The translations under genes were made by a program, and so were the position numbers. The notes under the pieces were generated by a model. That model did no database searches, was not told the DNA's origin, and saw only the letters and a program-made list of their open reading frames with translations. A stretch of DNA of 64,000 nt from Cytidiella melzeri (lineage: Eukaryota > Basidiomycota > Agaricomycetes > Polyporales > Irpicaceae): NCBI GenBank assembly GCA_022592445.1, contig JABYQR010000255.1, forward strand, positions 1-64,000, given 5' to 3'. Positions 11,101 to 18,389 of the stretch are shown in pieces. Every line of letters begins with the position of its first letter. The first letter of the stretch is position 1.

Positions 11101-11560
11101 CTTTTGCATGGAATCCTTTTGCTTCCGGAATCAACTCAATTGCATGGTCATATGACTTGTGTTCTGGAAGCCGTTGAGATTCCGTTTCAGAGAAAATGTG
11201 AGCGTGTTGTCGATATTGCTCAGGTACCATCTCCTCAAAGGTTTTGACTGGTTTAACCCGGTTCTCAACCTCAGCTAGTTCACTAGAGTATGTGTATCCC
11301 GCTAGAGTGAACAGGCGTTCGCCTTCCTGTACCATAGGTGTCGGACGTGTGCGTACAATGCGTCGGGGAGTTCCTTTTCCACCGAGCTGAGTAGTGGCCT
11401 GTGCCTGTAACTTCGGCGATTCGGCCTCATCCAAACTTCCTGAACCTTCCGTGGTTTCTTCAATGTCTTCTTCGGCATCCTCCGTATCCACCGGCAAGTA
11501 CGGGAGTTGTTCCACAACTTTCCGTAGTCCCGGAGTTCTCTTCCTACGTTTAGGCTCAGC
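8138..11560 (-). CDS. pol: Gypsy pol: reverse transcriptase, RNase H, integrase, chromodomain
   Basis: About 1125 codons are open from 11515 to 8138, and the frame continues slightly upstream into the protease region across a frame break. The RT has KLDV (motif A) and YLDD at about residues 287-290. RNase H shows TDASG, an Asp-Arg-Glu helix and SDHKN. Integrase has the HHCC zinc module (HHDLPAAGH, then CDTC) and DDE residues in TTDF, SDRGS and the Glu of TDGKTERMNQ. A chromodomain closes the protein, with YEVEQIL, YRVKWRGY and NSWKP; in this family such a domain can direct integration to marked chromatin. All catalytic acids are present. The break from the protease frame near 11530 is the main defect. 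Confidence 0.92.
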   Translation of the reverse strand, partial: AEPKRRKRTPGLRKVVEQLPYLPVDTEDAEEDIEETTEGSGSLDEAESPKLQAQATTQLGGKGTPRRIVRTRPTPMVQEGERLFTLAGYTYSSELAEVENRVKPVKTFEEMVPEQYRQHAHIFSETESQRLPEHKSYDHAIELIPEAKGFHAKVYPLSHPEQEELDKFIRENLEKGYIRPSKSPMASPFFFVKKKDGKLRPVQDYRKLNEVTIKNRYPLPLISELMDRLRGARFFTKLDVRWGYNNVRIKEGDEHKAAFVTNRGLFEPTVMFFGLTNSPATFQNMMNDIFADLIAEGKVTVYLDDILIYSKEISEHREVVHEVLRRLRQHDLFLKPEKCEFERSETEYLGVIIGHNQLRMDPVKVKAVAEWPVPQNVSDIRRFRGFANFYRRFIRDFGKICKPLDRLTGKVPWKWGPEEQSAFDELRRRFVEAPVLAMWSFDRPTRLETDASGYAMGGVLEQQAEDGTWHPVAYRSEGMTETERNYEIYDRELMAIVRALEDWRHYLEGLPEKFPIFSDHKNLEYWKTARNLTRRQARWSLFLSRFNFEIIPKPGKSMGKSDSMSRLGQHEVKDEEDNLSQVVLAPEVFRAAASQRGQASVQPDRDLLKRIRDCSLRETEVAEALAKVKKLGPRLLSRGLEEWNNENGLLLFRGKVYVPKDDEIRKELVRRHHDLPAAGHPGRYKTLELLSRNYWWPSMTRFVNDYVDTCDTCQRTKTYPAPPRGPLNPLDPPNAPWESVTTDFIVKLPPCKGYDSITVVVDRTTAQVHCYPSRESMKTPEHVQDYIANVFRLHGVPRQMISDRGSVFASKFLRAIYDALGVKSSMSTAYHPQTDGKTERMNQEIEQYLRVFCSFRQDDWVDWLPIAEFALNSRVHSSTGKAPFELIYGYLPEFQVPLNPVSNVPAADERLRALREAQEDAKAALQLTAERMKRFYDHGVTKAPQFKVGDKVYVEREKHPKEQPVAKLAPKRDGPYEVLEKIGDLNYRVKLTIRDKRHPVFHVDRLRPAKTASLVPNREFPEPDPIVVDEEEEYEVEQILDSRIFGRKREFQYRVKWRGYPDSENSWKPATNVTHADEAVKDFHRRHPGAPRPIAASLFLAMNFRPINENFEKLPSESLRRVSLWEDGKDSTPAFRRKGL

Positions 11561-12123
11561 CGTTCTCTTAGCTGCAACCTCCTTGCCTCATCAACCCGTT
11601 GCCTGGGTTTACATGCATCAGGACATCCATCCATCCTGATGATGCCTTCGTACCAATCAATGGTGGGGTTATGGTACCGCAACCAATCGATTCCTATAAT
11701 TACGTCTTCGGGTCCAATATCAGTGACCGTGAAGATAGTCCTCTCCTCGTGGTCCCCTATCCTCATATTGAGAATGGCAACTTCGTCAATAGCCCCGTCT
11801 CGATTTGGGGTTCCGTCTATGTTGTACACCGGAATGGATTGTTTCAACTTCCGGGTTCTGATACGATGCTCTCGAACAAACCGTTTATGAATGAATAGTG
11901 TCGAGGCTCCACTATCAATCATTGCTGCGACTTCTTTAGATCTCCGCACTCCTGAAACTGTGATGGGTACGTGAAAATGTTCCGATTCAGAACCAGTCTC
12001 TAATACATCAGACGCGAGTACGGAAAATCTATTGTTACATGGTATACGCGGGGCGCGTGCTTGCGCAGCTCGAATCACGGCCCAATCAAAAACCCTCCTC
12101 AAGTCTCTTCTTGAGGTCAGCAT
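11302..12123 (-). CDS. Gypsy aspartic protease segment, ends in a frameshift
   Basis: The frame carries a retropepsin-like domain with the active-site DSGAS about 70 residues in, a second conserved GIDWL segment and a flap-like hydrophobic stretch. After the region near 11530 this frame turns into low-quality sequence, while the adjacent frame continues as pol, so a one-base frameshift separates protease from RT. The ORF start is arbitrary. The protein normally begins as part of a gag-pol product. Confidence 0.85.
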   Translation of the reverse strand: MLTSRRDLRRVFDWAVIRAAQARAPRIPCNNRFSVLASDVLETGSESEHFHVPITVSGVRRSKEVAAMIDSGASTLFIHKRFVREHRIRTRKLKQSIPVYNIDGTPNRDGAIDEVAILNMRIGDHEERTIFTVTDIGPEDVIIGIDWLRYHNPTIDWYEGIIRMDGCPDACKPRQRVDEARRLQLRERLSLNVGRELRDYGKLWNNSRTCRWIRRMPKKTLKKPRKVQEVWMRPNRRSYRHRPLLSSVEKELPDALYAHVRHLWYRKANACSL

Positions 12124-12168
12124 TCTCCGCCTTCAACTTTTCCAGCTCTCCAAGTATTGCGTTTAGGG

Positions 12169-13464
12169 TTACTTCTGATACCCCTGACGGAATTGGCTCT
12201 CCGGTTGCCTCCGGTTTCTTCCCTTCGGCTTTAAGGTCGAGGCCTCTGCATTGGTAGCTGCTACACGTGGTCCACGAGGAGGTGGACGAGGGACTGCGGG
12301 TTTGGTACATGTGCGCGCAATATGATTAGGATCCGTTGTAAGTTCCTGGCAGTTATAACACCGCCGTCCTTGTTGCATCTTGGAGGCGTCAACCTCCATA
12401 GGAACCGGGCCATTGGGAGCGCGAGGGACCGGAGTAAACCGGGGCTGGGACTGAGTAGGTCTCGACGTGGTCGACGAGGGAACAGACGGAATTTTCTTCT
12501 CCGTTGTTTCTCTGATGCGGGCATACGCAGCCGCCATTTTCAGAGACCTGTCAATCCACCCCTGATAGGTCGTTGGTGGAGCTTCGGCAGTTGCCAATCT
12601 ACCATAGATGTACTCCGGGAGACCCTTGATGAAGCGGATCTCCTTGTCCTTGTCACTTAATCCGGAGATGCGACCCACGTAGGATTGGAAGTCTGTGACA
12701 TATGTTCCTACGTCACGCGCGTTCTTCTCCTTCTTCTCAGCTCCACAGAGCTTCTCCAATTCTCGGATAGCAGTATCTTCGGGTGTTGCATCGCCGAAGT
12801 ACTTCTTGAGCTCGGTCTTAAACTTGGCCCATGTATCAAGGTTGGCCGGCAAATTACCGTTGTGATCAGCCATATGGTCCGTGACTGGTATTGCCCATTG
12901 GGCAGCCTTCTCTGACAACCGGTAGATTGCTGTCAGGACCTTGGTTTTTTCATCGGCGATACTGGCGGTCACCCAGTAAGCTTCGCATTGTGACAGGAAC
13001 CGTTCTAAGTCGCGGCCATGTTCGCCCTTGTATCTATCGGGCTTGGTGTCGTTATTGTTGACCGTGACTTGCTGTCTCGGCATTGCTTGCGTAACTGCAG
13101 CTACAATGGCTGCAATTAAGGCAGGATCAACAGCGGGTGTTGTCATTGTGATGGGATCGGGAATAATGGGGGTGATGTCTGGTGAGACCGGTGGGATTTC
13201 CGGTACAACTAAACTGGTATCAACTTCGACTTCTTCAGGAACTTCGACAGTCAACGGAATTTGACTGTTATCACAGGGTACGTAACCGAAGTATCGTTGT
13301 CTTTGTCTGAAATGACGAGATACCACAAACTTTTGACTCCGATTTGGACACGGCTGCTGTTCACAGACTTCGATATACGCGTGATCCTCTTCGTTATCGT
13401 GACAGTCCACACGATCGTCGGGATCAAAAACGTGGAAAAGATTATCGCACTCAATGATTGCTTA
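12169..13464 (-). CDS. gag: Gypsy gag with zinc knuckle
   Basis: This is a capsid-like frame of about 430 codons. It is open from a stop near 13464, and the first in-frame ATG is near 13146, so the true start is uncertain. A conserved gag core (KPDRYKGEHG, then an ERFLSQCEAYW helix) is followed by a Pro-rich linker and a zinc knuckle of unusual spacing, CX2CX8HX4C. The frame breaks near 12240. The neighbouring frame (to 12086) continues with a Leu/Glu/Lys-rich coiled-coil tail that appears to be the genuine C-terminus. Particle assembly and RNA binding are the expected roles. Confidence 0.85.
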
Positions 13465-13468
13465 TCTA

Positions 13469-14170
13469 TTACAAAGGGAGTTTCTCAAAGTATCCTCCGT
13501 CTGCTACAAATGCAACTCGACTCGTGACCTCTGTCAACCTCTTGCGTAATTGCGTGAAGTTGATCTGTCCTACTGACTGCAAGCCCCAGTTCAGTGCTTT
13601 GAGCTGGGCAGGTGTGCGCGTGGAGAGTACTTCCTCCGTGTGCTCGATGAGGTGTAGAAGTTTATCGTTGAGTAACAGGACTGACTTGACCTGTGAGTCG
13701 TTGCGGTCTCGGGTAAGCTCGATCAGGATCTTGAGGCGTCTGGTTGTGGCCTCGATCTTCGGCTTGAGAATGCCGACTTGGTCCTTGATGGAGAACTTGT
13801 GGAAGTCAAGTGTCACCGGTTTCTGTGCGTCTGGACGAGGTGGCGGGGGTGCCCGAGCAATGCGGTCCTTGAGAGATGGTTTCTCAATACGATCGGCGAG
13901 TGTTTGTGCGCGTTCCGTGCGTGCACGTTCCTTAATAGACTCGTTGTCACGAGCAAACTTTTCGTGTCGAAGGCTGGGAGTCTGGTGCCGAGGGGGTGAT
14001 AGTGGGGACGACGTGAGACGTAGGAGACAATAGCTTCGAGGTCCTTCTCTGTATAGAGGTGAGGACGTCCTTGCTCACGTAGTTCTCGGCGAGCTTCAAA
14101 GAAGGACTCAGGTACGCGGCGACGAATGCGTATGTCCTTAGGCACTACAACCACAAGTGAGATGTAAGGT
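13469..14170 (-). pseudogene. Additional frame upstream of gag, broken by a frameshift
   Basis: Between the primer site and gag lies about 700 bp of coding-like sequence on the element's strand. The first part (from about 14170) is rich in Arg and Glu. At about 13980 the frame shifts, and a second part of about 165 codons continues in another frame. It is mostly helical and charged and ends in consecutive stops at about 13468. No ATG opens it. I recognise no domain. It may be the N-terminal part of a longer gag precursor or an accessory protein. Confidence 0.55.
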
Positions 14171-14279
14171 CAAAGGTCCGGGCCAATACAACGTACTGGT
14201 AAACCGGGGGGACTAAACTTTTTAAAACTTTTGGGGAAAAGGATGTGTGCGATTGCGCGATGTCCAGGCGAGCGTAAGG

Positions 14280-14290
14280 AGATTCTACCT
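14280..14290 (-). promoter_or_regulatory. Gypsy primer-binding site of the self-priming type
   Basis: On the minus strand, 2 nt after the 5' LTR, the sequence is AGGTAGAATCT. It is the exact 11-nt complement of AGATTCTACCT, which lies inside the LTR ending at 14518. That site is about 35 nt downstream of a TATATAAA box and so at the predicted transcript start. In Tf1 of fission yeast the first 11 nt of the RNA pair with such a site. No tRNA-like primer site is visible. Confidence 0.75.
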
Positions 14291-14292
14291 AA

Positions 14293-14799
14293 TGTCAAGA
14301 GCACAACCAAACTCTATGAAGAGCGAGGAAGTGACGACAAGGGGGGAGGAACGACGAGCGACTCGCGTGGACGATGACGACAGGGATAATGATGATGAGG
14401 AAAGAGGGAGATACGACGCCGAGGGAGTAGCTAACAGTGAGCTAAAGACCAGGTTATATTAGTATGTGAAGGACTAGGTACAAGGTGGACGTCACCTAAA
14501 GACCAGGAGGTAGAATCTGAGGTCTTTAGGGAGCTACAGGGTGGGTTTATATACATCTCAAACAAGGACCCCTGGTACCGGGTCTGTACTCCTAACACTG
14601 CCGTGGGAATGTATGGTGTGCTATGGTGCGATGTTCTACAATGTTCCAGCACCTTCTATGATCATGTGACCAGTCTGTCACATGCACTTGATCACATGCA
14701 GTAGCCATGTACCATCGATAAGATAAGATAAGGAAATTGAGAAGGTAGGATAACGAAAATAAAAGGAAAAGAAAGGAAAAAGTGTGCATGGTCGTGACA
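14293..14799 (-). repeat. Gypsy LTR, right (5' LTR), 507 bp, with promoter
   Basis: TGTC...GACA ends match the left copy. Read on the minus strand, TATATAAA (14553 to 14546) lies about 35 nt before AGATTCTACCT (14518 to 14508), which places the U3/R border near 14518. TCCGA follows at 14800-14804. Confidence 0.92.
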
Positions 14800-14804
14800 T
14801 CCGA

Positions 14805-14913
14805 CGTCATAACCATTACGCCAAAAGGCAGTTTAACTGAGATGTTATTATCTCAGTCTTATCGGAGTATATATGCTGTTCCGAGCACTGTGCTAACCCA
14901 CGCCAGGGTTACA
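14805..14913 (-). repeat. TRIM right LTR, distal part (5' LTR)
   Basis: These 109 bp complete the right TRIM LTR begun at 7596-7616. They carry the minus-strand TATATA (14873 to 14868) and the predicted RNA start AACATCTCAGTT (14846 to 14835). The end TTACA is followed by the target duplication CAAGG. Confidence 0.85.
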
Positions 14914-15048
14914 CAAGGCAGTGTCTGTGCAATGAAACAAAAGATATCATCATGATTCAAAGGGGCCATGAGACAGAAGAGAAAAGAACATCCAATAGTG
15001 GTGAAGTCAATGAGTAAAAGTCTGTTACTGAGGTCTACAGAGATGAGT

Positions 15049-15510
15049 CTAGGATTTACCCTGCCCAGTGCCACGAAACAGCCGACCGTAGTCATTATTG
15101 AATGCCTGCTTCCACAGGATAAAGTCAATCCCACCATTGTCAGTCTTCTTGGGTATCTTGCCATATATTTCTGTCTTCCTCCAGATGTCTTCCCTCATCT
15201 GGTCAATCAGTCCAGGTTTCTTGCCTTTTGCATACGCCCATAGGGCATTGAACTCCTTTTGCCCTATATGAATGCGATGCTCTTCTCTCAGAATGCGAAG
15301 CAGTTCTTGACGATGGCGAAACTTATCAGAATTTTGGTGTTCTGGGAAGCCTGCATGGCCAGAGCTCCGGCTCTGCAAGTGGTGAAGGTTGTTGGAGGAA
15401 GCCAGGCTGGTGGACCTTGGGCTGCTGTATGGAGCAGCAGAAACAGTCACCATGTGGAATGTGCTGGCAGTGATGGCAGAAAACATGATAAAAGAGGCCA
15501 AGATGTGCAT
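15049..15510 (-). CDS. Candidate small secreted protein
   Basis: The ORF gives 153 residues from the ATG at 15510; an upstream extension to 15600 is open but less likely. It starts with a hydrophobic stretch typical of a secretion signal (MHILASFIMF..., small residues around residue 26, VSAAP). A Ser-rich spacer follows, then a charged, soluble domain with a helical RHRQELLRILREEH segment and aromatic C-terminal part. Only a single Cys-free mature domain is seen, so it is not a disulfide-rich effector type. I recognise no family. It lies alone inside the transposon island, between the TRIM and an old LTR. Confidence 0.6.
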   Translation of the reverse strand: MHILASFIMFSAITASTFHMVTVSAAPYSSPRSTSLASSNNLHHLQSRSSGHAGFPEHQNSDKFRHRQELLRILREEHRIHIGQKEFNALWAYAKGKKPGLIDQMREDIWRKTEIYGKIPKKTDNGGIDFILWKQAFNNDYGRLFRGTGQGKS

Positions 15511-15696
15511 GATGGTATAGGTACTATAGACCAAGGGCAATAAGAGGGCTTGGAATTTAAGGCAGCTAGATAGAAGAACAAAATCAATACAGTGATCCAA
15601 GTCAAGTGCAATGCAAATGTCAATGTACTTACCAACCAGTGCTGAAGTAGAAAAGACCTGTAGTAATAGATTTGCAGCTGCAATCCTGCTGCAAAC

Positions 15697-16317
15697 TGTA
15701 AGAACCTAGTACACACAAAAAGATAAGTTATTCCAGGCACAATAAGAGAGCACAATGTATAGAATGACTGTACCTAGTACACACAAGCAGATAAGCTAAC
15801 TAGGTACTGGAGAATGGTTAGTATAAGGCATAATACAAGAGCAATAGGGGAATACTCACTCCAGGTGTGACAACTACACTCACACAACTCAGGACAGAGT
15901 GGTAAGAGGTTGATGACAGTGGATAGACTTGTGAAAGTGATGACAACAAAGGAATAGATGTGATGATGATGGTAGGAGACTGGAAGAGTCAATGGTGAGC
16001 AAACTCACACTTAGGACAAGAAGGAGAATGTAAAGACTTCACAGTGAAGGTCTAGGTGTTTATATACACATCAGTGAGTACCCCTGTTACTAGGGTCTGT
16101 CCTCCTATCACTACTGTGGAGTGAAACTGTATCAGCTCCTTGATATTTTAGCACCTTCCATCAGTGTCAATTGCAACTGGACAGCATGTCTCAGGGTCCC
16201 AAGATCAGATCTCTACAGATGTTTTAGATTCAAAACAAGATGGAAACAGAGGTGAAACAGAACAAGAAAAAATACCAAAAAGGAGAGTATAATGAGCCTG
16301 GAGGTGTGGTTGTAACA
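15697..16317. repeat. Old solo-LTR-like sequence
   Basis: It begins TGTAAGAACC and ends GTTGTAACA. Around 16050-16150 it resembles the Gypsy LTR in layout: TTTATATACA, then ACCCCTG...GGGTCTGT and CACCTTC. Its first 180 bp resemble 7041-7228. No matching 5-bp flanks were found, so the ends are approximate. Confidence 0.45.
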
Positions 16318-16324
16318 CTAGATG

Positions 16325-16450
16325 TGACGAGAGAATGCAACTAGCGTTAGCAGGGCCAGCAAGCAACAAGTACAATTCCTGAAGATTGGATGAAAAATAG
16401 TCCTTTCTGAGCCAGATTAGCAAGTAACTTTCCTACTGGTAGCAGCTGGA
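16325..16450 (-). repeat. Inverted copy of the repeat at 5600-5720
   Basis: Read on the minus strand this matches 5600-5720, including AATTGTACTTGTTGCTTGC and AATCTGGCTC. The two copies lie on either side of the nested LTR elements in opposite orientation. Confidence 0.65.
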
Positions 16451-16944
16451 CTAAGTAATTTTGTCTAGAATAGTTTTTTTAAAATGAGTAATCATTTGAC
16501 TGATAGCAAGATGAATACATTATATAGCCTGGAACAGTTACTTGGACAAGTGACATTGTTATCAAAGAGAACTCAAGTAAACAACTGTAGAATCTAGTCA
16601 TGGATACTGACTCAAAGTCAATGCATTTGCTATTTGGTGACACCTTTGAAAAACAACTTGCTCTGAGATGAAGTGACTGTCTCACAATGCATCATTTTGG
16701 TTGTGAGCAAAGCAAACATGCATTGATACAGGTAGTTACCAATGGTAGCAAGGGGCTTTGTATATCTGATCATTAATCTTGTGCTGTGTTGACTCCTGAT
16801 GGCAACAATCATTTGTAGTACTCATTAACACTCACTGCCAATGCCAAACAAAAAAAAAATTACATGCTCTAAGATTAAAGGGGGTGGAGATATATTGTCA
16901 AGATCAACTCCCAAAACATGTTACATGTGGCTTGTTGATGTCTG

Positions 16945-17090
16945 AACTGCCTCAATCCCCATCAGAACTGCCACAGGCTGTGTTCTGATGGTAACTTCCT
17001 CTCAGACAGCAACTAATGCTTGTGGAACTTTGTGAAACAATCACTTGCATGCAGTGCTCACTGCTGATGCAACCAAAAATTTCCATCCTC
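16945..17090 (+). repeat. Second copy of the 95-260 repeat
   Basis: It shares CTGCCACAGGCTGTGTTCTGA and GCTGATGCAACCA with the window start. Nothing else is seen here. Confidence 0.65.
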
Positions 17091-17094
17091 CATG

Positions 17095-17348
17095 GATACA
17101 GTGTTTGGGAATGTCTTTGTTATAAAACGCTTCCAAGATACCGGTACTTCTTACTCAGATTTGTGAGTTGTGTTCTGATACAGTGTTTAGGAATGTCTTG
17201 TTATAAAACGCTTCCAAGATACCGGTACTTCTTACTCAGATTTGTGAGTTGTGTTCTGATACAGTGTTTGGGAATGTCTTTGTTATGTTAGAATCTGCTT
17301 CCAAGATACCGGTACTTCTTACTCAGATTTTTGTGAGTTATCTTCTGA
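17095..17348 (+). repeat. Three-copy tandem repeat, 81-82 bp unit
   Basis: Units start at GATACAGTGTTT at 17095, 17177 and 17258. Each contains CTTCCAAGATACCGGTACTT. The third copy has a short insertion. A diverged single unit is visible near 195-265. Confidence 0.88.
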
Positions 17349-17756
17349 TGGTGATCAATTCTTACCCAAAGAGCAATCAATGTGCCACACAACTCGAGGG
17401 GACCCCCTAAACATCTGCAATGTGGAAATTCAGAGGGAAGGATCACGAAAAAAAACTCGTTACCCCCAAAAAAACAAAAATCTGAGCACAACAACAACAG
17501 CGTGACTATATCCTAGCTACAATATACGAAACAAAAAAACCCCTATAGCTAATGGTCCGGACTGGTCTGCAGGCCTCGACGTGTATCGTATTGTATTTGT
17601 ATGGGCCGCGAGACCACCAAAAAAGCAAACACAAAAAAAAAGAGGAGGGGGTGGAGAAGGTAGTAGGAACGGCCTTTGGCGGGAGGTGAGTGGAGGTGAG
17701 TTGCTTGCTTGCGTACGTATGTATGTATGTATGTGAGAGGGGGGTAATATAGAGAG

Positions 17757-17790
<34 letters not shown>

Positions 17791-18260
17791 TAGAATACAG
17801 CAGGGGAGGAAGGAGGGACGAAAAAAAAAAGTTGCTTTCATATTGCGTGTCAGTACAACAATGCAAGGGGTGTGTGGGAGGGGGGGGCTGAGGAGGAAAA
17901 ATACAAATACGTGTATGGGTGAATGAAAGGGATAACGATAGGTTTCAAAAAAAACGAGGAGGAGTAGGTAGAATCAGTACGCAGTAGAAAGAATATCAAA
18001 GATTTTTGCCCCTAGAAAGCCCAGAGAGGAGGAGAGAGAGAGAGAGAGAGAGAAAACAAGTATGCGAGCGACGTCGATGTTGGTGATACAAGAATTGTGG
18101 CCCTGTGGATCGGGAGTTGCGATATACGAGATGCGTGTGAACGGTGGAAACGAGGCAGGTCCAAGAGCGGTATCTAGAGGGAGAGAGAGAGAGAGAGAAA
18201 AGCAATATATGTATGGATGTGAAGTGGCCAATGTTCAGTGCGCACATGCTAAGAATTGCG

Positions 18261-18303
<43 letters not shown>

Positions 18304-18389
18304 GAGTTGTTGCCAGATGAGATCTGCGCGTCCGTCCATTGATTGTGCGGCACGCGTTGGGGTCATGAAAAATTATACCTTGTTGTTCA
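17349..18389. repeat. Gene-free stretch with GA/CT microsatellites
   Basis: Interrupted (GA)n runs lie at about 17750-17795, 18030-18053, 18180-18200 and 18263-18299, the last being about 18 pure repeats. A GTAT run lies near 17716-17732. The ORFs here that encode Arg-Glu or Ser-Leu repeats are translations of the microsatellites, not genes. The stretch marks the boundary between the transposon island and the gene-rich part. Confidence 0.8.

Larger units (their letters stand above)
7617..14799 (-). mobile_element. Ty3/Gypsy chromovirus provirus
   Basis: Two nearly identical LTRs (TGTC...GACA; 7617-8126 and 14293-14799) enclose gag, protease, RT-RNase H, integrase and chromodomain, all on the minus strand. 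The 5-bp target duplication TCCGA sits at 7612-7616 and 14800-14804, inside the right LTR of the TRIM. The LTRs differ at only about half a dozen positions, so insertion is recent. Frame breaks near 13980, 12240, 12100 and 11530 separate the coding segments. This copy therefore looks non-functional, unless some breaks are assembly errors or programmed. The domain order and C-terminal chromodomain place it among the chromoviruses. Confidence 0.95.
7285..14913 (-). mobile_element. TRIM-like miniature LTR retrotransposon, split by the Gypsy insertion
   Basis: Two 130-bp direct repeats bounded by TGTAA...TTACA flank a 181-bp non-coding core (7415-7595). Left LTR: 7285-7414. Right LTR: 7596-7616 plus 14805-14913, split by the Gypsy element. 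The LTRs differ at only two positions. The whole is flanked by a 5-bp duplication CAAGG (7280-7284 and 14914-14918). Without the nested insert it is 441 bp and codes for nothing, which fits the TRIM definition. A purine tract next to the left LTR and a primer-site candidate next to the right LTR place it on the minus strand. Mobilisation would need proteins from another element. Confidence 0.85.

Noticed and set aside
17506..17866. Ser/Leu-rich minus-strand ORFs resembling membrane proteins
   Set aside because: They are translations of CT microsatellites and pyrimidine tracts.
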